From Enterobacter asburiae (lineage in GTDB: Bacteria > Pseudomonadota > Gammaproteobacteria > Enterobacterales > Enterobacteriaceae): DNA of 64,000 nt. Where the stretch lies: the NCBI RefSeq assembly GCF_007035645.1, contig NZ_AP019632.1:806001-870000 (forward strand). The letters run 5' to 3'. Both the position numbers and the translations under genes were made by a program. Of this stretch, positions 54,066 through 64,000 are shown in pieces; position 1 is the stretch's first letter; every line of letters begins with the position of its first letter. Under the pieces are notes generated by a model. The model was not told the DNA's origin and searched no databases. It saw nothing but the letters and a program-made list of their open reading frames with translations.

Positions 54066-55364
54066 ATGGCGCAATTCTACTCTGCAAAGCGACGCGTGAC
54101 GACGCGTCAAATCATTACTGTTGAAGCCACGGACCTCGATCCGTTTGGTCAGGGAGTGGCACGTCACAACGGTAAGACTCTGTTTATAACAGGTTTACTG
54201 CCGACAGAACGAGCAGAAATTACGCTGACGGAAGATAAACGCCAGTTCGCGCGCGGACAGGTTAAGCGTCGCCTCAACGATAGCCCGGAGCGCGTGAAGC
54301 CCCGCTGCCCACATTTTGGCGTTTGCGGGGGCTGCCAGCAACAGCATGCGAGCACAGAATTACAGCAAAAAAGCAAAAGCCGCGCGCTGGCGCGTCAGCT
54401 TAAACATGACGTTAACGAAATTCTCGCCGATGCGCCCTGGGGCTATCGGCGACGCGCGCGCCTGAGCCTCAGCTATCAGCCAAAAACGGCGCGGCTGGAG
54501 ATGGGGTTTCGCAAGGCCGGTTCCAGTGAGATCGTCGATGTGCAGCAGTGCCCCATTTTGGTGCCCCATCTTGAGGCATTGCTTCCGGATGTGCGCACCT
54601 GTCTCTCCGGGCTGGACGGCGTTCGCCACCTCGGGCATGTCGAACTGGTCATGGCCAACAATGGACCGCTGATGGTGCTGCGCCATACCGCGCCGCTGTC
54701 GAAAAAAGATCGCGAAAAACTGGAACACTTTTCGCATTCCCACGACCTGGCGCTTTTCCTTGCACCACAAAGCGAGATACTTGAGCAGGTTACCGGTGAG
54801 GCGCCCTGGTATGCGTCAAACGGGCTACGCTTAACGTTCAGCCCGCGGGATTTCATTCAGGTGAATGACGGCGTAAACCAGCAGATGGTTGAGAAAGCGC
54901 TGACGTGGCTGGATGTTCAGAAAAGCGATCGGGTGCTCGATCTGTTCTGCGGAATGGGCAACTTCACGCTGCCGCTGGCGCGAAAAGCGGCCAGCGTCGT
55001 CGGCGTGGAAGGCGTTGAGGCGCTGGTGGCTAAAGGGCAGGAGAACGCACTGCAGAACGGCTTGCAAAATGTGACATTCTTTCATCAAAATCTTGAGGAA
55101 GATGTCACCCAACAGCCGTGGGCAAAACAGGGCTTTGATAAAATTTTGCTCGACCCGGCGCGTGCCGGTGCCCCGGGTGTGATGGCACATATTATTAAAC
55201 TCGCGCCAAAGCGTGTGGTCTATGTTTCCTGTAACCCGGCAACGCTTGCCCGGGACAGTGAGGCATTAATCCGCGCGGGTTACCAGATTCAGCGTCTGGC
55301 AATGCTGGACATGTTCCCGCACACTGGTCATCTGGAATCGATGGTGTTGTTCGAGCACATCTAA
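54066..55364 (+). CDS. rlmD: 23S rRNA m5U1939 methyltransferase RlmD
   Basis: Fe-S- and SAM-dependent enzyme methylating U1939 of 23S rRNA. It has 432 residues with the ATG at 54066 ([10 protein letters not shown]); a GTG at 54048 in frame adds six unsupported residues. A TRAM domain is at the N-terminus; the cluster cysteines are in [10 protein letters not shown]; the SAM motif is [15 protein letters not shown]; the catalytic cysteine is in [10 protein letters not shown]. It leads into relA after 51 bp. Confidence 0.96.
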   Translation: MAQFYSAKRRVTTRQIITVEATDLDPFGQGVARHNGKTLFITGLLPTERAEITLTEDKRQFARGQVKRRLNDSPERVKPRCPHFGVCGGCQQQHASTELQQKSKSRALARQLKHDVNEILADAPWGYRRRARLSLSYQPKTARLEMGFRKAGSSEIVDVQQCPILVPHLEALLPDVRTCLSGLDGVRHLGHVELVMANNGPLMVLRHTAPLSKKDREKLEHFSHSHDLALFLAPQSEILEQVTGEAPWYASNGLRLTFSPRDFIQVNDGVNQQMVEKALTWLDVQKSDRVLDLFCGMGNFTLPLARKAASVVGVEGVEALVAKGQENALQNGLQNVTFFHQNLEEDVTQQPWAKQGFDKILLDPARAGAPGVMAHIIKLAPKRVVYVSCNPATLARDSEALIRAGYQIQRLAMLDMFPHTGHLESMVLFEHI

Positions 55365-55415
55365 TTTGTTTGGCTTGTCGACTTCGACAGGCCCAGGTCC
55401 CTAAAGGAGAGGACA

Positions 55416-57647
55416 ATGGTTGCGGTAAGAAGTGCACATCTCAATAAAGCTGGGGAATTTGACCCACAAAAATGGATCGCAAGTCTGGGAATTTCCAGCC
55501 AGCAGTCGTGTGAACGCTTAACCGAAACCTGGGCCTATTGTCTGCGCACCACGCAGGGGCATCCCGACGCCGATCTTCTCCTGTGGCGCGGCGTGGAGAT
55601 GGTGGAAATCTTATCCATGCTGAACATGGATATTGAAACGCTGCAGGCCGCGCTTCTCTTCCCCCTCGCGGATGCGGACGTGGTCAGCGAAGACGTGCTG
55701 CGCGACAGCGTCGGGAAATCCGTCGTCGAGCTGATCCACGGCGTGCGCGATATGGCGGCCATTCGCCAGCTCAAAGCCGCGCACACCGATTCCGTCTCCT
55801 CTGAGCAGGTCGATAACGTTCGCCGGATGCTGCTGGCCATGGTGGATGATTTCCGCTGCGTGGTCATCAAGCTTGCCGAGCGGATTGCCCATCTGCGTGA
55901 GGTGAAGGATGCGCCGGAAGACGAGCGCGTGCTGGCGGCCAAAGAGTGTACAAATATCTACGCGCCGCTGGCGAACCGCTTAGGCATTGGTCAGCTGAAA
56001 TGGGAGCTGGAAGATTACTGCTTCCGCTATCTGCACCCGGCGGAATATAAACGTATTGCCAAACTCCTTCATGAACGCCGTATCGACCGCGAGCACTATA
56101 TCGAGGAATTTGTCGGCGGCCTGCGCCAGGCGATGAAAGAAGAGAACGTGCGCGCCGAAGTCTACGGCCGGCCTAAGCATATCTACAGCATCTGGCGCAA
56201 AATGCAGAAGAAACACCTCGCGTTTGACGAGCTGTTTGACGTGCGCGCCGTGCGTATCGTGGCGGAGCGTCTGCAGGACTGCTACGCCGCGCTGGGGATA
56301 GTACACACTCACTTCCGTCATCTGCCCGATGAGTTCGATGACTATGTCGCCAACCCCAAACCGAACGGCTATCAGTCTATCCATACCGTTGTGCTTGGCC
56401 CTGGCGGCAAAACGGTCGAGATTCAGATCCGCACCAAACAGATGCACGAAGACGCCGAGCTGGGCGTGGCCGCGCACTGGAAATACAAAGAAGGCACGTC
56501 CGGCGGAGCGCGTTCTGGCCACGAAGACCGCATTGCCTGGCTGCGCAAGCTGATTGCGTGGCAGGAAGAGATGGCCGACTCCGGCGAGATGCTCGACGAA
56601 GTGCGCAGCCAGGTCTTTGACGATCGGGTGTACGTCTTTACCCCAAAAGGGGACGTTGTCGACCTGCCTGCGGGCTCTACGCCGCTCGATTTTGCCTACC
56701 ACATCCACAGCGATGTGGGGCACCGCTGCATCGGGGCGAAAATTGGCGGACGTATCGTACCGTTCACCTATCAACTGCAGATGGGGGACCAGATTGAAAT
56801 CATTACCCAGAAGCAGCCCAACCCGAGCCGTGACTGGCTTAACCCGAACCTGGGCTACGTCACCACCAGCCGCGGGCGCTCGAAAATTCACGCCTGGTTC
56901 CGTAAACAGGATCGTGACAAGAACATCCTTGCCGGCCGCCAGATCCTTGACGACGAGCTGGAGCATATCGGGATAAGCCTGAAAGAGGCGGAGAAATTCC
57001 TGCTGCCGCGCTACAACTTCAACGAGCTTGACGAGCTGCTAGCGGCCATTGGCGGCGGTGATATTCGTCTGAATCAGATGGTGAACTTCCTGCAGGCGCA
57101 GTTCAATAAGCCAAGCGCGGCAGAGCAGGACGCGGCGGCGCTGAAGCAGCTGCAGCAGAAAACCTACGCGCCGCAGCAGCGCAGCAAAGACAACGGCCGC
57201 GTGGTAGTCGAGGGCGTGGGCAACCTGATGCACCACATTGCCCGCTGCTGTCAGCCAATTCCGGGCGACGATATCGTCGGCTTTATCACTCAGGGACGCG
57301 GGATTTCGATTCACCGTTCCGACTGCGACCAGCTTGCCGAGCTGCAGTCGCATGCGCCGGAGCGCATCGTGGAAGCGGTCTGGGGTGAGAGCTATTCTGC
57401 CGGCTACTCGCTGGTGGTGCGCGTCACTGCCAACGACCGCAGCGGCCTGCTGCGCGACATCACGACCATTCTCGCCAACGAGAAGGTCAACGTGCTGGGC
57501 GTCGCCAGCCGCAGCGATACCCGCGAGCAGCTTGCCACCATCGATATGACCATCGAAATCTACAACCTGCAGGTGCTGGGCCGCGTGCTTGGCAAACTGA
57601 ACCAGGTGCCGGATGTGATTGACGCGCGTCGTCTGCACGGCGGTTAA
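55416..57647 (+). CDS. relA: GTP pyrophosphokinase RelA
   Basis: Ribosome-associated (p)ppGpp synthase triggered by uncharged tRNA. It has 743 residues (E. coli 744). Domains: an inactive HD hydrolase-like region, the RelA/SpoT synthetase (about 240-390, RPKHIYSIWRKMQKK), TGS (about 405-470, VYVFTPKGDVVDLPAGSTPLDFAY), a zinc-finger-like region with HHIARCCQPIPGDD, and a C-terminal ACT domain. Shine-Dalgarno aaggagagg upstream. In K-12 mazEF follow; here a REP element and mazG follow directly. Confidence 0.97.
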   Translation: MVAVRSAHLNKAGEFDPQKWIASLGISSQQSCERLTETWAYCLRTTQGHPDADLLLWRGVEMVEILSMLNMDIETLQAALLFPLADADVVSEDVLRDSVGKSVVELIHGVRDMAAIRQLKAAHTDSVSSEQVDNVRRMLLAMVDDFRCVVIKLAERIAHLREVKDAPEDERVLAAKECTNIYAPLANRLGIGQLKWELEDYCFRYLHPAEYKRIAKLLHERRIDREHYIEEFVGGLRQAMKEENVRAEVYGRPKHIYSIWRKMQKKHLAFDELFDVRAVRIVAERLQDCYAALGIVHTHFRHLPDEFDDYVANPKPNGYQSIHTVVLGPGGKTVEIQIRTKQMHEDAELGVAAHWKYKEGTSGGARSGHEDRIAWLRKLIAWQEEMADSGEMLDEVRSQVFDDRVYVFTPKGDVVDLPAGSTPLDFAYHIHSDVGHRCIGAKIGGRIVPFTYQLQMGDQIEIITQKQPNPSRDWLNPNLGYVTTSRGRSKIHAWFRKQDRDKNILAGRQILDDELEHIGISLKEAEKFLLPRYNFNELDELLAAIGGGDIRLNQMVNFLQAQFNKPSAAEQDAAALKQLQQKTYAPQQRSKDNGRVVVEGVGNLMHHIARCCQPIPGDDIVGFITQGRGISIHRSDCDQLAELQSHAPERIVEAVWGESYSAGYSLVVRVTANDRSGLLRDITTILANEKVNVLGVASRSDTREQLATIDMTIEIYNLQVLGRVLGKLNQVPDVIDARRLHGG

Positions 57648-57658
57648 ACACACTCTTC

Positions 57659-57692
57659 TGTAGGCCGGGTAAGGCTTTGCCGCCACCCGGCT
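57659..57692. repeat. REP element between relA and mazG
   Basis: tgtaggccgggtaaggctttgccgccacccggct palindrome; the right arm runs into ttgttttttt, so it can also serve as the relA terminator. It occupies the site where K-12 has mazEF. Confidence 0.82.
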
Positions 57693-57714
57693 TGTTTTTT
57701 TAATGGAAAACACT

Positions 57715-58506
57715 ATGACTCAAATTGACCGCCTGCTCGGCATCATGAAACGCCTGCGCGACCCGGAAAACGGCTGTCCGTGGGACAAAGAGCAGACTTT
57801 CGCCACCATCGCGCCTTATACCCTCGAAGAGACCTACGAGGTGCTGGACGCCATTTCCCGCGAAGATTTTGACGACCTGCGCGGCGAGCTGGGCGATCTG
57901 CTGTTCCAGGTGGTGTTCTATGCGCAAATGGCGCAGGAAGAGGGGCGCTTTAACTTTGACGATATCTGCGCTGCCATCAGCGACAAGCTTGAGCGCCGTC
58001 ATCCCCATATCTTCGGCGATGCCACCGCAGAGAACAGCGCTGAGGTGCTGGCCCGCTGGGAGCAGATCAAAAGCGCCGAGCGGGCGGAAAAATCCCAGCA
58101 CTCGGCGCTGGATGATATTCCGCTGAGCCTGCCCGCGCTGATGCGCGCGCATAAAATCCAGAAACGCTGCTCCGCCGTCGGTTTTGACTGGACCTCCCTC
58201 GGCCCGGTGCTGGATAAAGTGCACGAAGAGATTGACGAAGTCATGCACGAAGCGCAGCAGGCGGTGGTGGATGAAGCAAAGCTTGAGGAAGAGATGGGCG
58301 ACCTGCTGTTTGCGACCGTCAACCTTTCTCGCCATCTGGGTGTAAAAGCGGAAACCGCCCTGCAAAAAGCCAATATAAAATTCGAACGACGCTTTCGCGA
58401 AGTTGAGCGGATTGTCGCCTCGCGAGGCCTGGAAATGAGCGGAATTGACCTCGAGGCAATGGAAGAAGTCTGGCAGGAAGTAAAGCGCCAGGAATCTGAT
58501 CTCTAA
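57715..58506 (+). CDS. mazG: Nucleoside triphosphate pyrophosphohydrolase MazG
   Basis: Hydrolyses NTPs and dNTPs to monophosphates; in E. coli it lowers ppGpp and is linked to starvation. It has 263 residues from the ATG at 57715 (MTQIDRLLGIMKRLRDPENG); an ATG at 57703 would add four residues. Two tandem MazG folds carry acidic EEXXE motifs (LEETYEVLD, HEEIDEVMHE). Confidence 0.95.
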   Translation: MTQIDRLLGIMKRLRDPENGCPWDKEQTFATIAPYTLEETYEVLDAISREDFDDLRGELGDLLFQVVFYAQMAQEEGRFNFDDICAAISDKLERRHPHIFGDATAENSAEVLARWEQIKSAERAEKSQHSALDDIPLSLPALMRAHKIQKRCSAVGFDWTSLGPVLDKVHEEIDEVMHEAQQAVVDEAKLEEEMGDLLFATVNLSRHLGVKAETALQKANIKFERRFREVERIVASRGLEMSGIDLEAMEEVWQEVKRQESDL

Positions 58507-60367
<1,861 letters not shown>

Positions 60368-60377
60368 AAAAAGTTAG

Positions 60378-61748
<1,371 letters not shown>

Positions 61749-61769
61749 TTGCTTAAGCCTTAAAATGAA

Positions 61770-61799
61770 AATGCCAGTCGAATGACTGGCATTTTTTTT
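61770..61799 (+). terminator. eno terminator
   Basis: Ten-pair stem aatgccagtc/gactggcatt with loop gaat, followed by eight T (61792-61799). It ends 3 bp before the stop of the convergent SDR gene. Confidence 0.88.
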
Positions 61800-61801
61800 G
61801 A

Positions 61802-62911
61802 CTATTTAAAATCGACCGCCATTTGCTCCGGAATGGTCAGCCCCTGGGTGGTTTGCACGCAGCGGGCGATGTAATCCGTAAACCGGGGCGGCTTCGGCAT
61901 TCCCATGCTCAGCAGCTTATCGTTGCTGAAGCGCACGTTAAGCGTGGCAAACGCACCGTATAAACGCATGGCTTTCAGCATCAGACGTTCGTTGCACGGC
62001 CCAAAAATATGTTTTAGCTCGCGGCGCATTCTGACCAGCGTTTCGTAGCTGACCTGCGCATATTTATCCCCGACGGGGGCTTTCTCCAGCGCCTGCGCCA
62101 TTGCCTGATCGATATCCGCAAAGCGAACGCTGTTCTCTTCTCCCGCAGAAATGTGTACCACTTCTCCCGGACGAGCGTTGCTGTTGAGCAGCATTAACAT
62201 CGCGTCGGCGCAATAATCCACCGGAACAACGTCAATCCGGTCTTCCATTGAGCACATAAACTTCTGCAGCATCAGGCCCATGCTAAAGACCCAGAAAATG
62301 CTGCTCGACGGCGTGCAGCCGTGACGGGTATGGCCGACAACGATGGACGGACGGGCGATGAGCAGCGGGAGGTTAGGGCACTCCTGGCGCATCAGCTGTT
62401 CGATGGTTGACTTCGAAAACGTGTATTCCACCAGGTGTTCAGCATTCTCTCTGAATTCAGCGCTTTCGGCGACCAGTGAATCCTGCTCCGGCGTACATGA
62501 CATTGCGGTGCCGACGTGGAGGAAACGCTGCAGGCCCGTGACCTGCTCCATACGGCGCGCCAGCGCGAGCGTACCTTCAACGTTGACCTTCCAGATCAGC
62601 GGGTTATTACCAAATGAGGCCACGGCCGCACAGTTAACCACGTGCGTGACCCGATCCAGACGGGGATCGTTCAGGAAGGCATCCGGCTGGCTGAGGTCGC
62701 CAATCAGAATATTATCCACCTTCAAGGAGGCCAGTTTGTCCTCGGGAACGTTGAACTTGCGCATGTTCTCCAGCACGCGCTCCAGCCCGCTCTGCGGATC
62801 GCTGGCGCGCGCAAGCAAAAGGAGTTTTGCGGGTTGATCGCTGGTCAGGATTTTTTCAAGAACTGCACCGCCCAGAAATCCGGTCACGCCTGTAATCAAT
62901 AACATCTTCAT
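61802..62911 (-). CDS. Extended SDR / thioester-reductase-like NAD(P)-dependent oxidoreductase
   Basis: Predicted soluble oxidoreductase of 369 residues, starting at the ATG at 62911 (MKMLLITGVTGFLGG); an ATG at 62995 would add 28 residues that break the Rossmann start. The cofactor motif TGVTGFLGG is at 7-15, NCAA at 93-96, and the catalytic YTFSK at Y163-K167. The overall pattern resembles the NAD_binding_4 (fatty acyl-CoA reductase / male-sterility) group, whose members reduce acyl thioesters. No carrier or acyl-CoA ligase gene is adjacent. No K-12 counterpart at this place is known to me; substrate unknown. Confidence 0.8.
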   Translation of the reverse strand: MKMLLITGVTGFLGGAVLEKILTSDQPAKLLLLARASDPQSGLERVLENMRKFNVPEDKLASLKVDNILIGDLSQPDAFLNDPRLDRVTHVVNCAAVASFGNNPLIWKVNVEGTLALARRMEQVTGLQRFLHVGTAMSCTPEQDSLVAESAEFRENAEHLVEYTFSKSTIEQLMRQECPNLPLLIARPSIVVGHTRHGCTPSSSIFWVFSMGLMLQKFMCSMEDRIDVVPVDYCADAMLMLLNSNARPGEVVHISAGEENSVRFADIDQAMAQALEKAPVGDKYAQVSYETLVRMRRELKHIFGPCNERLMLKAMRLYGAFATLNVRFSNDKLLSMGMPKPPRFTDYIARCVQTTQGLTIPEQMAVDFK

Positions 62912-63269
62912 TAATACCGTCTCATTATGATTGATGAGGCGGATTGTAGGCGTGCAAAAGTAAACGGCATTTAAATAATAAAACGCCGAAATCAATGGCG
63001 TCTTAAGCTTATTTTAAGGAAAGGAAATCAGGTGGATATATTGGACAGTATCGCAAGGGTAAAAATTCACTCTATTAAAATTTAAATTTTAACTCATTGA
63101 ATTTAATTGTTTTTATGGGGTCTGCGCCGAATGGTGAACGTAATTCAAAATGTAATAAGTATAATAATTTGTTACACCAAACATTTATCGAATAAATGTT
63201 TTAAATACCCATTAACTCAAATCAGACAACATAAGTCGCAGGCCGATTTATTTAGCCTGCGAATGATTT
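62912..63269. other. AT-rich gene-free region with inverted repeats
   Basis: 358 bp between two minus-strand genes, clearly lower in GC than the rest. It holds an 18-bp perfect AT palindrome (63075-63092), an inverted repeat aaacattta-tcgaa-taaatgttt (63179-63201) and the hairpin tcgcaggc/gcctgcga (63236-63243/63255-63262) just past the RpiR gene. It presumably includes the SDR promoter. A 68-residue open frame here shows no protein-like character. Confidence 0.6.
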
Positions 63270-64000
63270 TCAGAGCAAAAGGGGAAGCGTGGCGCTGGCT
63301 GTTTGCTGGCTAACGTCGCCGTAATGACCATCCAGCGCAATCATGGACGTGGTCAACAGCTCGACCAGCAGCATCACTCCAACCTTAGCATTGAGCGCGC
63401 CTGCACTTAGAGGGCCTTCTGGTTTGGCGGCAACCAGCTGCATGTCGCTCAGAGAGGCCAGCGGGCTGCGGGGCGTATTGCTGAGCGCCAGAACCTTAAC
63501 GCCGCGCTTGCGGGCAAGCTTCACCACGTGGAGTAAATCCCGCGTTGAACCCGAACTGGAGATGGCCACAACCAGCGTATCTTTCGAAAGCGTTGTCGCA
63601 TTCATGGCCGCGCGGTGCATATCGCTAAACAGCTGTGCGGGTTTTCCCAGCCGCAGCAGCTTGTAATGCAGATACTCCCCGAGGATCGCGCTGGCCGCGA
63701 CGCCATAAATCTGCACGGATTGCGCCTGATGCAGCGCCAGCGCCGCTTTTTCAAGCAACGTGCGGTCGAGGAGTCTGGCGGTATCCTGCAAAGCCTGCAC
63801 CGACTCATCCACGACGTTATCAATCTCATCCCCCGCCTGACGCGCGGGCTGGCCCTGCTGAATATCCAGCGCAAGCGCCATTTTAAATTCGTTATAGCCC
63901 TTGCAGCCCAGCGTCCGGCAAAGGCGCGTGACGCTGGCTTCGCTGGTGTGGCTCTCGCGCGCCAGTTCAGTGATCGTCAGGTAGAGCACCCGGGCAGGAT
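63270..64000 (-). CDS. MurR/RpiR-family transcriptional regulator (5' end cut by window)
   Basis: Regulator with an N-terminal helix-turn-helix and a C-terminal SIS sugar-phosphate-binding domain. The minus-strand frame is open to the window edge, so the true start lies outside; about 243 residues are visible and the family is about 280-300. The helix-turn-helix ELARESHTSEASVTRLCRTL is nearly complete, and the SIS domain includes YGVAASAILGEYLHYKLLRLG and VAISSSGSTRDLL. Likely controls a sugar or aminosugar operon beyond the window; the adjacent SDR gene is another possible target. Confidence 0.88.
   Translation of the reverse strand, partial: PARVLYLTITELARESHTSEASVTRLCRTLGCKGYNEFKMALALDIQQGQPARQAGDEIDNVVDESVQALQDTARLLDRTLLEKAALALHQAQSVQIYGVAASAILGEYLHYKLLRLGKPAQLFSDMHRAAMNATTLSKDTLVVAISSSGSTRDLLHVVKLARKRGVKVLALSNTPRSPLASLSDMQLVAAKPEGPLSAGALNAKVGVMLLVELLTTSMIALDGHYGDVSQQTASATLPLLL

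Noticed and set aside
55980..56966. 328-residue open frame antisense to relA
   Set aside because: Shadow of relA with no recognisable fold or ribosome-binding site.
63107..63313. 68-residue plus-strand frame between the SDR and RpiR genes
   Set aside because: AT-rich intergenic frame overlapping a hairpin and the 3' end of the RpiR gene.

Overview
The window is a 64 kb stretch of core chromosome from a gamma-proteobacterium of the family Enterobacteriaceae. Its gene order and protein sequences follow the E. coli K-12 galR to eno region (about 61-64 min) almost gene for gene, but with consistent amino-acid divergence and several differences in gene content. It is therefore most likely a relative such as Enterobacter, Lelliottia or Leclercia rather than E. 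coli itself. The genus call is inference. K-12 comparisons throughout are from memory of that genome.

Layout. 1-930: 3'-truncated galR (minus), then the paired sRNA genes omrB and omrA and the phospholipid-repair pair aas-lplT. 4.9-7.2 kb: tas, ygdR and mutH (all minus). 7.2-7.9 kb: a 683-bp gene-free region with several DnaA boxes, matching the chromosomal position of DARS2. 7.9-14.5 kb: rppH-ptsP, lgt-thyA and the four-gene pseudopilin operon ppdA-ppdB-ygdB-ppdC. 14.5-26.2 kb: recC-ptrA-recB-recD. 26.2-30.5 kb: argA (minus, with tandem ARG boxes), amiC, one initiator tRNA and mltA. 30.6-33.5 kb: the csd/tcdA sulfur-transfer and t6A-cyclisation genes and ygdI. 33.5-37.1 kb: the sRNA gene gcvB divergent from gcvA, then ygdD-rlmM and xni. 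37.2-42.8 kb: sdaB, sdaC, ppnN, queF (all minus). 42.8-45.6 kb: syd, the sRNA gene csrB, yqcC-truC, yqcA. 45.9-51.2 kb: the D-glucarate cluster gudP-gudX-gudD plus a glycerate kinase. 51.2-55.4 kb: barA (minus) and rlmD. 55.4-61.7 kb: relA, mazG, pyrG, eno. 61.8-64.0 kb: the only clearly non-K-12 segment, an extended SDR reductase and a truncated RpiR-type regulator (both minus).

How the pieces relate. BarA phosphorylates UvrY, which activates csrB through the palindrome seen 5' of the RNA; CsrB titrates CsrA. RecB, RecC and RecD form the Chi-recognising helicase-nuclease. GudP imports D-glucarate, GudD dehydrates it, and the local glycerate kinase feeds the eventual glycerate to 2-phosphoglycerate, the substrate of the enolase 10 kb away. 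CsdA-CsdE pass sulfur near TcdA, which cyclises t6A in tRNA. SdaC and SdaB import and deaminate serine.

No cryptic island, prophage, CRISPR array, insertion sequence or defence system was found. The most informative signals are non-coding: four sRNA genes, a DARS2-like DnaA-box cluster, strong operators, dispersed repeats, and lineage differences (no mazEF, no ygdQ, one initiator tRNA instead of three, a kinase added to the gud cluster, and an SDR/RpiR pair beside eno).
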